This document shows, in pieces, positions 8,390 through 16,806 of a stretch of DNA of 64,000 nucleotides (position 1 is its first letter; each line of letters opens with the position of its first letter). This stretch comes from CAZLKN01 sp964560135. Its GTDB lineage: Bacteria; Actinomycetota; JAICYB01. The stretch covers positions 1 through 64,000 of the forward strand of contig CAZLKN010000005.1 of the NCBI GenBank assembly GCA_964560135.1, in the 5' to 3' direction. Position numbers and translations under genes: made by a program. The notes under the pieces were generated by a model. The model was not told the DNA's origin. It did no database searches and saw only the letters and a program-made list of their open reading frames with translations.

Positions 8390-9697
8390 ATGGATCCCGA
8401 CCGCGACAACCCGACCCCACCCGACGGCGAGGATACACCGACCGACGACCTCGTCGGAGAGGACCCGTCCGCGGGCGGTCCGCCGTCCGAGGCCGCGGAC
8501 GCCGAGCCTCCGCCGCGCGTCTGGGACGCGGAGCGCAAACGCTGGGTGTCCGAGGTCGAAGCGGACACGCCCGCGCCGTCCCAACCGACCCCCGAAACCA
8601 CGACCGAGAGCCCCCCGCTGCCCGACGTGGTGTCCCAGGCGCCCGCGCGGACGACGCCTCCCTCCCCGCCCCCGGCCGTAGCGTCCGAGCCGCTCCCGCA
8701 CTGGCTGGCGGTCGTCCTCGCAGGCAGCCTCGGCGCCGTCCTCGGGATCGTCGTCATGCTGTTCTTCCCCGGACCCGCCGACCCGCGCGACGGCACCGGG
8801 CCGCGCGCCGGAGGCGACACCAGCACCCTGCCGGACTTCGATCCGGTGGAGATCGGCCGGGATGCCCGGCCCATGGTGGTCGGGGTGACCGGCCGCGTCC
8901 CCGACGAACCGGCCCGGTCGGGGTCGGGTGTGCTCATCGGGTCGGACGGCATCATCGCCACCGTCCAGGCAGTGGTGGAGGAAGCCACGGTGGAGGTCAC
9001 GCTGCCCGACGGCCGGACGGTCACCGCAGAGGTCCTGGGGGCCGACCCCCACACGGGCATCGCGATCCTGCGCGCGGACGTCGTGGACCAGATAGCCCTG
9101 CCACGCGGGTCGGCGGAGTTCATCCGGCTCGGCGAGCCGGCGGTCACGGTCGCACAGCAGGAGCGGTTCGCCTCGGTCACCTCAGGTGTGATCACCGAGA
9201 TCGGCCGTCCGGTCACGGCCGGCGACGGGCGTCGCCTGCTCAACGCGGTCCGGCTCGACCGGGACGTGCCGTCCAACGGGGCGCTGGTCGTCGGCATCGG
9301 CGGGACCGCCCTCGGCCTCACGACCCCGGTGGCGAACGGCGTCGTCGTCCCCATCGACCTGGTGTGGTTCGTCCACGACCACGTCACCGCCGGCCGGGAC
9401 GTCGACCATCCCTACATCGGACTGGTCGCCACCGAGTTGGAGGACGACCCGCGCCTGCCCTCGGACACCCTGGCGCTGGCCGTCGTGGACGTCCTCAACG
9501 GGGGCCCCGCCGCCGAGGCCGGGCTGCGCCGCGGGGACCTGATCGTCGGGGTCGCCGGGGAGCGGATCGACGGTGGGCTCACGCTGCTGTCCCGGCTACT
9601 CGACGAGGGCGGCAACGAGATCCAGATCGCGCTGCTCCGCGAGGGCCAGATCGAGGTCGTGACCGTGCCCGTGCAACGGCGCGCCGCCGTCACGTAG
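8390..9697 (+). CDS. Membrane-anchored HtrA-like pseudoprotease with PDZ domain
   Basis: A 435-residue protein: an acidic, Pro-rich cytoplasmic region (1-100), one transmembrane helix (about 105-123), a trypsin-like fold (about 145-335) and a C-terminal PDZ domain (about 340-430). The fold is clear from SGSGVLIGSDG, LPDGRTVTAEVLGADPHTGIAILRA, SVTSGVITEIGR and GLRRGDLIVGVAGERI. Against the HtrA pattern TNxHVV the protein has TVQAVV (His to Ala), against DxDIALL it has TGIAIL (Asp to Gly), and GNSGG is PSNGA, leaving at most the serine. It is therefore predicted to be proteolytically inactive and to act as a binding scaffold. ATG at 8390 has no strong ribosome binding site. Divergent from prfC. 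Confidence 0.83.
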   Translation: MDPDRDNPTPPDGEDTPTDDLVGEDPSAGGPPSEAADAEPPPRVWDAERKRWVSEVEADTPAPSQPTPETTTESPPLPDVVSQAPARTTPPSPPPAVASEPLPHWLAVVLAGSLGAVLGIVVMLFFPGPADPRDGTGPRAGGDTSTLPDFDPVEIGRDARPMVVGVTGRVPDEPARSGSGVLIGSDGIIATVQAVVEEATVEVTLPDGRTVTAEVLGADPHTGIAILRADVVDQIALPRGSAEFIRLGEPAVTVAQQERFASVTSGVITEIGRPVTAGDGRRLLNAVRLDRDVPSNGALVVGIGGTALGLTTPVANGVVVPIDLVWFVHDHVTAGRDVDHPYIGLVATELEDDPRLPSDTLALAVVDVLNGGPAAEAGLRRGDLIVGVAGERIDGGLTLLSRLLDEGGNEIQIALLREGQIEVVTVPVQRRAAVT

Positions 9698-9713
9698 AAG
9701 GAGGAGACGAACC

Positions 9714-10613
9714 GTGCACATCGGGGTGGTACTACCGCAGGTCGGATCCGACTGGGAACGATGCCGCGAGGCGGTGAGGTGGGCCGAGGAGGTGGGAGCC
9801 GATTCGGTCTGGGTGATCGACCACGTCCTCGGGTTCCCGGCCGAACGCGGCATCCTCGAGGGCTGGACGGTGATGTCGGCCGCCGCCGCGACCACCGAGC
9901 GGGTCCAGATCGGCGCCCAGGTCCTCTGCCAGTCCTTCCGCAACCCCGCGCTGCTGGCGAAGATGGCCGCGACCCTGGATCAGATCGCCGCCGGACGCCT
10001 GCGGATGCTCATCGGCGCCGGCTGGTTCGAGGCCGAGTACACAGCCTTCGGATACGACTTTCCCCCGGCGGGCAGGCGCGTCGAAGAGCTCCGGGACACC
10101 ATCAGGATCCTCAAGGGCCTGCTCCACCCCCACGAGAACGGCTTCACCTACGAGGGCGCCCACCACAGCGTGCGGGACGCGGTGAACCTGCCGCTGCCGG
10201 TGCGGCAACCCTTCCCCATCGAGGTGGGCGCCGCCGGCGACCGGATCATGCGCCTGATCGGCCGGGAGGCCGACGGCTGGAACTGTCCGGGGGCCGCGCT
10301 CGGCGACCTGGACGGCCGCTTGGAGATCCTGGCCGAAGCCTGCCAGCGGCACGGTCGGTCGGTCTCCGATCTGGAGCTGTCCTGCCAGATCGTCTGCGCC
10401 GTCGGGGACGACGAGGCCGCGCAGCATCCGGGGCTGACGATGTTCTCACCGCAGCTCGGGCTCGTCGGTTCGGTGGACCAGGCCGCGCAGCGTGCCGGTG
10501 AGCTGATCGGCAGGGGGATCACCGGGTTCAACTGCATGATCCCGCCGGGACGCAAGGGCCGGGCGTGCTTCGAACGTCTGATCACCGAGGTCCGCCCGCA
10601 GGTGACGGGCTAG
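9714..10613 (+). CDS. LLM class flavin/F420-dependent oxidoreductase
   Basis: A 299-residue luciferase-like oxidoreductase, third in the window. The TIM-barrel signatures are MHIGVVLPQ, ADSVWVIDHV, FRNPALLAKMAATLDQIAAGRL and GAGWFEAEYTAFGYDFP. The cofactor is likely F420; the substrate is unknown. GTG at 9714 follows an AAGGAGGAG ribosome binding site. It lies 16 bp behind the HtrA-like gene and may share its transcript. The TAG stop and the stop of the convergent sortase gene share the tetranucleotide CTAG. Confidence 0.87.
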   Translation: MHIGVVLPQVGSDWERCREAVRWAEEVGADSVWVIDHVLGFPAERGILEGWTVMSAAAATTERVQIGAQVLCQSFRNPALLAKMAATLDQIAAGRLRMLIGAGWFEAEYTAFGYDFPPAGRRVEELRDTIRILKGLLHPHENGFTYEGAHHSVRDAVNLPLPVRQPFPIEVGAAGDRIMRLIGREADGWNCPGAALGDLDGRLEILAEACQRHGRSVSDLELSCQIVCAVGDDEAAQHPGLTMFSPQLGLVGSVDQAAQRAGELIGRGITGFNCMIPPGRKGRACFERLITEVRPQVTG

Positions 10614-11314
10614 AGCTCGGTCACCGAGACGAGCTCGGCCCGGGCCACGATCCGGTTGGTGTGCGTGCCGGCCCTGCGGTCGAAGGTGCCGCCGCAGGTG
10701 ATCAGCGTCACGGACGGCACCTCCGTGTAGCCCATGATCTGTTCGGCGCGCGGGCTGCGGCGATCGAACGAGCAGACCCAGGCCACCCGGTACTCGAAGC
10801 GCCGGCCGTCCATGGTGACGACGATCGGGTCACCCTCGCCGAGCTGTCCGATCCGGGCGAAGGAGCCCGGCTGCCGCGAGTAGTTGATGTGGCCGGCGAG
10901 CACGGCGTTCTGGGTGCGCCCCGGGAACTCGCCCTGATCCAGCCATGCCACGTCCTTGGCCGTGCGGGGGATCACCATCTCGCCCGAGGTGCCCACTCCG
11001 ACGCGGACGATCGGGGCGGTGACGCCGAGGCTCGCCATCTGGACGCTGCCGTCGGTCGGCCAGGGCCCGGCGTCCTCCGACGGCGCCCAGTGCATACCGC
11101 CGCCGGGATTGGTGAGGGGCGCGCACTCCGCGGGTGCCGCGCGCGGGACCGGCGTTGGCTCCGGGGTCGGGGAGGGCACGGGCGAGGCGACGACCCGCGT
11201 TGCCAGGATCTCCGCCGAGTCCGACGGACGGAACGCCTGCAGGCCCCCGAACGTGGTGACCAACAGCCCCACGAGGGCCATGAAGGGTGCGAGCGTCCTG
11301 AGGCGAGAGATCAT
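10610..11314 (-). CDS. Class F sortase
   Basis: A 234-residue membrane-anchored sortase. It has a short basic N-terminus, one transmembrane helix (about residues 8-24), a Pro/Thr linker (45-60) and the catalytic barrel. Catalytic residues are His142 in AGHINY, Cys207 in TLITCGG and Arg221 in TNRIVAR. The TLITCGG...R pattern and short barrel fit class F, which is widespread in actinobacteria. ATG at 11314 is preceded by AGGAGGACG and is chosen over a longer frame whose extra 33 codons look non-coding. The upstream gene on the same strand is a class A PBP, so both act at the cell wall. No LPxTG-like substrate is nearby. Confidence 0.9.
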   Translation of the reverse strand: MISRLRTLAPFMALVGLLVTTFGGLQAFRPSDSAEILATRVVASPVPSPTPEPTPVPRAAPAECAPLTNPGGGMHWAPSEDAGPWPTDGSVQMASLGVTAPIVRVGVGTSGEMVIPRTAKDVAWLDQGEFPGRTQNAVLAGHINYSRQPGSFARIGQLGEGDPIVVTMDGRRFEYRVAWVCSFDRRSPRAEQIMGYTEVPSVTLITCGGTFDRRAGTHTNRIVARAELVSVTEL

Positions 11315-11431
11315 CGTCCTCCTACTGTCTCGGCCGGGTGGGGGGCACGGCAAGCGACCAGGACCCGTTTCGTCCGGTTGCGTCCCGGTCCCCCATCCGG
11401 GTGAACGAGGCACGGCCCGGTCGGGGTGTGC

Positions 11432-13648
11432 CTACGACCTGTCCTGCGGGGCTGGAGATGGGGTGGGGGTCGGCGACGCGTTGGGCCCGGGGAGAGGGAT
11501 CGGACTGCGGGTCGGGGCCGGGGTCGGTGTGGGGCTCGGTGTAGGGCTCGGCGTGGGGCCGGCCGTCGGCGCCGGCGTCGGCGTCGGCGCGGGGGTGGGG
11601 GTCGGTTCCGGTGTCGGAGCCGGGGTCGGGCTCGGCTCCGGACGCGGGGTGGGGGCCGGTGTGGGGGTGGGACTGGGCGTCGGGGTGGGCGTGGCATCGG
11701 GCTGGTCCACGTCCAGGTCCTCCGGGTCCACACTCCCGATCCGGCGGTCGTCGGTGTCTGCGAGCGCCGCGCGCATGTACCGGGCGAAGATCTGGGCCGG
11801 GAAGGATCCGCCGGTCACACGGATGCCCCGGACGTCGGTCATCGGCACGTCACCCTCGGGATGACCCACCCACACCGCCGTCGAGAGCTGCGGGACGAAA
11901 CCGACGAACCACGCGTTGCTGTGATCATCGGTCGTGCCGGTCTTCCCGGCGATGGGCCGGTCCAGGTCGACGGCCTGGCCCGTGCCCCGCTGGACAACGT
12001 CCATCAGCGCCCCGTTCAGCGTCCGCACCATCCGTCGGTGGAAGACCCGTTCGGTGACCGGCTCACGCTCGAAAACGACCTCCCCCCGCCGGTCAGTGAT
12101 CCGGGTGACGGCATAGGGACGGGCGCGTTCCCCATCGGCCGCGAACGTGGCGAACGCCGTCGCCATCTCGAGCGGGCTGACCCCGCGGTGCAGCGCCCCC
12201 AGCGCCATCGCGCAGACGGGCGGCCGGACGGTCTCGGCGCCGATCCCGGCCTCCTCGGCCACTTCGGCGACGGGCTCCGAGCCGGTCTCCGCGACCAGGC
12301 GGGCGAAGACGGTGTTCACCGACTGCACGAGCGCGTCGTTGAGCGGCAGCCGGCCGAAGGACCGTTCCTCGTAATTGCCGACGCGCCATAACTCTCCCTC
12401 GCACTCCACCGTCGTGGGTGAGCCTCCCGATAACCGCTCCTCGGGATCGATGCCCTCGCGCAGCGCCGCGAGGTACGCGAAGGGTTTGAAGGCGGACCCC
12501 GCCTGGCGTCGTCCCTGGGATACGAGGTCGAACTCGACCTCCGGATCGAGGCCACTGACGTACGCCCGGACCGCCCCGTCTCCGGGAACCACCGAGACGA
12601 GCGCAGCGGACGGGTCGTCCGGCTCCCCGAGGAGCTCACGGACGGCATCCTCGGCCTCCTGCTGCATCGCCGGATCGAGGGTCGTCCGGATGGTCAGTCC
12701 ACCGCGGCGGAACAGGCGGGCATCCCTGGCAGCCTGGTCCCCCGCCAGCTCGCGGAGGCCGCGGGCCTCGCCGAGGGCGAAGGAGACGAGATGCGGCAGC
12801 CGGTGGTCCTCAACGAGCGGTTCGGGATCCCGGACGCCCAGCGGCTGAGCGGTCGCGCCGCGCCGTCGCCGGTCCGGAAGCCAGCCGCTCTCGCCCATCA
12901 GATTCAGGACCTGGTTGCGACGCTGCCGGACGGCCTCCGGCCGCTCCCACGGATCGAGGCGCTCCGGGGACCGGATCTTCCCCGCCAGCAGTGCGGACTG
13001 CGCCGCCGAGAGATCGGGTGGCTCCCGCGCGAAGAAGCGCTCGGCGGCCGCACCGAGTCCCCAGGCCCCCTGGCCGAAGTAGACCTGATCGAGGTAGCGC
13101 TCCAACAACTCCTCCTTGGAGTGTCGGCGCTCGAGCTCCGCGGCGTAGAGCACCTCCCGGACCTTGCGGGTGAGCGTCCGCTCGGACCCCGTGTAGTTCA
13201 GCTTGGCGAGCTGCTGGGTGATCGTGCTGCCGCCCAGCAGGCGATCCCCCCGCAACGTGACGTACAGCGCGCGCACCATGGCCGCCGGATCGGTACCGGC
13301 ATGCTCGAAGAACCGCTCGTCCTCGGCGGCGAGGACCGCTCGCCACACATGCTCCGGGAGCCGATCCAGCGACACCGGTTCTCGCTCCTCGCGGCCGACC
13401 TCACCGAGGACCGTCCCGTCCCTGGCCAGCACCACCGAAGATCGGGGAAGTTCGCCGAAGTCGTCGATCTCGGGGGAAAAGGGAGCCGTGAGGATCAACA
13501 GAGCGCGGCCCGTCACCTGCATCACCCCGCGCCGCAGCGGGGCCACGAGCAGCACCAGTGATGCGCAGAGTGAGAGCACGGCCACCGATCCGAGGATCAG
13601 CAGCGACCATTTGCTGGGGGCGGCGGGGGAAGCGTGGTCATCGTCCAT
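11432..13648 (-). CDS. Class A penicillin-binding protein with Pro-Thr tail
   Basis: A bifunctional peptidoglycan synthase of 738 residues. A transmembrane helix (about 14-36) is followed by the GT51 glycosyltransferase domain, with the catalytic glutamate in AAEDERFFEHAG and GGSTITQQLAK, and then the transpeptidase domain with the SxxK serine in AGSAFKPF, SVN and KTGTT. The last 85 residues are an almost pure Pro-Thr-Ala-Ser repeat ending in a charged PQDRS, probably a wall-spanning tail. ATG at 13648 lacks a strong ribosome binding site. It diverges from the uracil-DNA glycosylase gene. No named orthologue is assigned because actinobacteria carry several paralogues (PonA-like). Confidence 0.92.
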   Translation of the reverse strand: MDDDHASPAAPSKWSLLILGSVAVLSLCASLVLLVAPLRRGVMQVTGRALLILTAPFSPEIDDFGELPRSSVVLARDGTVLGEVGREEREPVSLDRLPEHVWRAVLAAEDERFFEHAGTDPAAMVRALYVTLRGDRLLGGSTITQQLAKLNYTGSERTLTRKVREVLYAAELERRHSKEELLERYLDQVYFGQGAWGLGAAAERFFAREPPDLSAAQSALLAGKIRSPERLDPWERPEAVRQRRNQVLNLMGESGWLPDRRRRGATAQPLGVRDPEPLVEDHRLPHLVSFALGEARGLRELAGDQAARDARLFRRGGLTIRTTLDPAMQQEAEDAVRELLGEPDDPSAALVSVVPGDGAVRAYVSGLDPEVEFDLVSQGRRQAGSAFKPFAYLAALREGIDPEERLSGGSPTTVECEGELWRVGNYEERSFGRLPLNDALVQSVNTVFARLVAETGSEPVAEVAEEAGIGAETVRPPVCAMALGALHRGVSPLEMATAFATFAADGERARPYAVTRITDRRGEVVFEREPVTERVFHRRMVRTLNGALMDVVQRGTGQAVDLDRPIAGKTGTTDDHSNAWFVGFVPQLSTAVWVGHPEGDVPMTDVRGIRVTGGSFPAQIFARYMRAALADTDDRRIGSVDPEDLDVDQPDATPTPTPSPTPTPAPTPRPEPSPTPAPTPEPTPTPAPTPTPAPTAGPTPSPTPSPTPTPAPTRSPIPLPGPNASPTPTPSPAPQDRS
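11444..11695 (-). repeat. Low-complexity coding repeat (Pro-Thr tail of PBP)
   Basis: About 250 bases of imperfect 6-base repeats (CCNACN type on the coding strand, read as GGNGTN on the plus strand) encode alternating Pro-Thr/Ser/Ala residues. Such tracts are prone to slippage, so repeat number may vary between strains and may be misassembled from short reads. Confidence 0.8.
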
Positions 13649-13695
13649 CGTCGACTACTTGCCCGTACCGGACACGGTCTCAACACCGCGGGCCG

Positions 13696-13701
13696 TAGGA
13701 T
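13696..13701 (+). promoter_or_regulatory. -10 box for leaderless uracil-DNA glycosylase transcript
   Basis: TAGGAT lies six bases before the GTG at 13708, with no ribosome binding site in between, which predicts a message beginning at the start codon. Confidence 0.5.
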
Positions 13702-13707
13702 GGCTGC

Positions 13708-14391
13708 GTGGCCGACATCGGGCGCCTCCAGGAGCGCATCTCCCGCTGCCGCAAATGCCCCCGCCTCGTGGAATGGCGGGAGCGGGTGGCGCGCGAGAAG
13801 CGAGCCTCCTTCGCCGGCGAGGACTACTGGGGACGGCCGGTCCCTGCCTTCGGCGATCCTGCGGCCCGGGTGGTCGTGCTGGGTCTCGCACCGGCTGCCC
13901 ACGGCGGCAACCGGACGGGCAGGATCTTCACCGGGGACCGGTCCGGCGACTGGCTCTTCCGTTCGCTGCACGCCGCCGGGTTCGCGAACCAGCCGGAGTC
14001 CGTCCACCGCGACGACGGGCTGCGGCTGACCGGCGCCTGGGTGTGCGCCGCCGTCCGCTGCGCACCACCGCAGAACCGTCCGACGACCGGGGAGCGCGAC
14101 ACCTGCCTGCCCTACTTCGTGGAAGAGCTCGAGCTGCTCGGAGAGGCCCGCGTGATCCTGTGCCTGGGCGGCTTCGCCTGGGACGCCGCCCTGCGGTCCC
14201 TCGCCGACCTCGGGCACAAGGCGTCGCCGAAACCGAAGTTCGGTCACGGGGCGGAAGCGAAGGTCGGCCCGTACCTCCTGCTCGGCTCCTACCACCCCAG
14301 CCAGCAGAACACCTTCACCGGACGGCTGAGCGAGCAGATGCTGGACGCCGTGGCCCGCCGCGCCGCGGACCTCGCCGACCTCGTATCCTGA
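13708..14391 (+). CDS. Type 5 uracil-DNA glycosylase (UdgB-like)
   Basis: A 227-residue DNA repair glycosylase that removes uracil and probably other deaminated bases. Iron-sulphur ligands are suggested by Cys14, Cys17, Cys118 and Cys133. Motif A is GLAPAAHGGNRTG (from residue 59), whose alanine-containing form, without the usual catalytic Asp/Asn, distinguishes family 5 from family 4. Motif B is in GSYHPSQQN near residue 195. GTG at 13708 is the only start that keeps the N-terminal cysteine pair and fits the TAGGAT promoter. Downstream by 32 bp is an acyl-CoA dehydrogenase with its own ribosome binding site. Confidence 0.9.
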   Translation: MADIGRLQERISRCRKCPRLVEWRERVAREKRASFAGEDYWGRPVPAFGDPAARVVVLGLAPAAHGGNRTGRIFTGDRSGDWLFRSLHAAGFANQPESVHRDDGLRLTGAWVCAAVRCAPPQNRPTTGERDTCLPYFVEELELLGEARVILCLGGFAWDAALRSLADLGHKASPKPKFGHGAEAKVGPYLLLGSYHPSQQNTFTGRLSEQMLDAVARRAADLADLVS

Positions 14392-14423
14392 TACCGAACC
14401 GAGACTCGAGGGAGGAATCACAC

Positions 14424-15689
14424 ATGGACTTCAGGGATTCTCCGGAGGAAGCCGCCTGGCGCGCAGAGGTGCGCGCGTGGCTCGAAGCCAACGCACCGAA
14501 GAAGGCGAACGACGACGACGTCCCCAATCCCCTCGGCGAGGATCCCGACGATCCCCAAGCGTTCGTCGCCAAGGCCAAGGCATGGCAGAAGAAGCTCAAC
14601 GACGCCGGCTACGCGGCCATCACCTGGCCGAAGGAGTACGGGGGCCGGGAAGCCACCCCCATGCAGGCCTTCATCTTCGGTGACGAGATGGGACGGTTCG
14701 ACGTCCCCACCGGGGTCTACACCATCGGCCTGGGGATGATCGGACCGACGATCATGTCCCACGGCACCGAGGAGCAGAAGCAGCAATTCCTCCCGAAGAT
14801 GATGGAAGGCTCCGAGATCTGGTGTCAGCTCTGGTCCGAACCCAACGCGGGCTCCGACGTCGCCTCCCTGGAGACGCGGGCGGAGCGCGACTCGGCCTCG
14901 GGCGACTGGGTCCTCAACGGCCAGAAGGTCTGGACCACCGGCGCGCAGCACTCCAAGTGGGGGCTGATCGTCGCCCGGACCGACGCCGACGTCCCGAAGC
15001 ACCGCGGGATCACCTGCTTCATCGTGGACATGGAAACCGACGGCGTCGAGGTGCGTCCGCTCAAGCAGATCAACGGGGCCACGGGCTTCAACGAGGTGTT
15101 CTTCACCGACGTACGGATCCCCGACGACCAGCGCGTCGGCGACGTGAACGACGGCTGGCGTGTCGCCCTCACAACCCTGATGAACGAGCGGTACGCGATC
15201 GGCGTCGGCGGCAATCGCGGGAGCAGCCTCAACCCGCTGTTCCGTCTGGCCCGCAAGACCGACCTCCACGGCAAGCCCGCCTTCGAGGATCCGAACGTGC
15301 GTCAGGATCTCGCGAAGACCTACATCCACGGGAAGCTGCTGCAGCTCACGGGGTACCGCAGCCTCACGAAGATCTCGAAGGGCGGCATCCCCGGACCCGA
15401 AGGCTCAGCCATGAAGCTCGTGGGCACGCGGCTGGCCTCAGAGGTCGCCGACACGGCGCAGCAGATCCTCGGCCTCCACGGTGCGCTGATCGGCGACCCG
15501 GCCCCCGACGCAGGGCAGTGGGCCGGGATCTGGCTCGCCGCACCCGGCATCCACCTCGCCGGAGGAACGGACGAGATCATGCGCAACATCATCGGCGAGC
15601 GCGTGCTCGGGCTCCCCAAGGAGCCCTCGGTGGACAAGGATCTGCCGTTCCGTGAGGTGAAGAAGCGGGCCCGCGCCGCGTCCTCGTGA
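14424..15689 (+). CDS. Acyl-CoA dehydrogenase
   Basis: A 421-residue FAD flavoenzyme that introduces a 2,3-double bond into an acyl-CoA. The N-terminal helical domain, the WCQLWSEPNAGSD segment binding FAD and substrate, the KVWTTGA strand, and the C-terminal HLAGGTDEIMRNIIGERVLGLP block are all present. Wording resembles long-chain or steroid-type ACADs of mycobacteria (FadE), which often work as heteromers, but only one subunit is seen. ATG at 14424 follows GAGGGAGGAATCACAC. Its stop overlaps the next gene by GTGA, so the two are coupled. Substrate chain type cannot be read from sequence. Confidence 0.92.
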   Translation: MDFRDSPEEAAWRAEVRAWLEANAPKKANDDDVPNPLGEDPDDPQAFVAKAKAWQKKLNDAGYAAITWPKEYGGREATPMQAFIFGDEMGRFDVPTGVYTIGLGMIGPTIMSHGTEEQKQQFLPKMMEGSEIWCQLWSEPNAGSDVASLETRAERDSASGDWVLNGQKVWTTGAQHSKWGLIVARTDADVPKHRGITCFIVDMETDGVEVRPLKQINGATGFNEVFFTDVRIPDDQRVGDVNDGWRVALTTLMNERYAIGVGGNRGSSLNPLFRLARKTDLHGKPAFEDPNVRQDLAKTYIHGKLLQLTGYRSLTKISKGGIPGPEGSAMKLVGTRLASEVADTAQQILGLHGALIGDPAPDAGQWAGIWLAAPGIHLAGGTDEIMRNIIGERVLGLPKEPSVDKDLPFREVKKRARAASS

Positions 15690-16666
15690 CCGGCGGACGC
15701 CTTCCGTCCTACGACCAGCTCCCCGTCGACCCCGACAAGCCGCCCGGGTCCTCCTGGGGGGTGTGGGGGCCCGACGACGTCCTCGGCTGCCTGAACCTGC
15801 TCACGCCGGAGCGCGCCGTCCGTGGTGCGGAGTGCGTGCGTCGGGGCGCCGTGTTCCCGATCAACTGGGAGATGGACCTCCCCGATCCGCCGCTGTTCGG
15901 CCGCGCGACCTTCCGGCACGACGTCCTGTGGCTCCGGCACGACGCCGGCCACGACGAGATGCTCCACGACTGGAACACGCAGAGTTCGTCGCAGTGGGAC
16001 GGCTTCCGGCACATCCGCCATCCCGTGTACGGCTTCTACAACGGGGTGGACGACGAGGAGCACGGCGTCCACCACTGGGCCCGCCGTGGTCTCGCGGGCC
16101 GGGGGGTGCTGGCCGACGTGGCTCGCTGGCGCGAATCCGTCGGTCGTCCCCTGAGGGCCGATGAGAGCGATCCGATCGAGCCGGAGGACATCCTGGCGAC
16201 CCTGGAGGCCCAGCGCGTCGAGGTCGAGCCCGGCGACGTCCTGATGATCCGCACCGGCTGGATGGCGTGGTACCGCAGCCTCGATGCCGCGGCGCGGCGC
16301 CGCACCGCGGAGAGCTTCCGCTGCTGCGGCCTGCGGCCGGGTCGCGAGACCCTCCGGATGCTGTGGGACCTGCACATCGCCGCCGTCGGCGCCGACAACC
16401 CCGCCCTGGAGGTCTGGCCCCCGGGGCCCGCGAGCCGGGAGGAGACGATCGCAGCGCTCCGCGAGGACCCGACCCGGGTGGACGGGATCTTCATGCACTT
16501 CGCGCTACTGCCGCTGCTCGGGCTCCCCATCGGCGAGATGTGGGACCTGGACGCCCTGGCGGCCGACTGCGCCGCAGACGGCGTCCACGAGGTATTCTTC
16601 ACCTCAGCCCCCCTGAACCTGCGAGGCGGTGTGGCCTCGCCCCCGAACGCCCTGGCGATCAGATAA
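15686..16666 (+). CDS. Cyclase-family hydrolase (kynurenine formamidase-like fold)
   Basis: A 326-residue protein of the cyclase family (PF04199), metal-dependent amidohydrolases that include kynurenine formamidase and isatin hydrolase. The metal motif HxGTHxDxPxH of the family is reduced here to QWDGFRHIRHP, with FRH and RHP supplying histidines; GDVLMIRTGW and the GADNPALEVWP segment are also typical. Long cyclase proteins with this variant motif are common in actinobacteria and have no settled substrate. The GTG overlaps the acyl-CoA dehydrogenase stop by four bases, linking it to CoA metabolism by context only. Confidence 0.8.
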   Translation: MTGGRLPSYDQLPVDPDKPPGSSWGVWGPDDVLGCLNLLTPERAVRGAECVRRGAVFPINWEMDLPDPPLFGRATFRHDVLWLRHDAGHDEMLHDWNTQSSSQWDGFRHIRHPVYGFYNGVDDEEHGVHHWARRGLAGRGVLADVARWRESVGRPLRADESDPIEPEDILATLEAQRVEVEPGDVLMIRTGWMAWYRSLDAAARRRTAESFRCCGLRPGRETLRMLWDLHIAAVGADNPALEVWPPGPASREETIAALREDPTRVDGIFMHFALLPLLGLPIGEMWDLDALAADCAADGVHEVFFTSAPLNLRGGVASPPNALAIR

Positions 16667-16806
16667 CGGAGCGTGACATGGGCACCCCCTGGTGGCGCCA
16701 ACGACGCGCCCATAGACAGCAGAGGGGAAAACCGCCTACCGTTGCTCCTGCTGGGTCCATGTCCGAACGAGGCGGCTCTCTCGAGTCGGCAGCCGGCGGG
16801 GGACGG

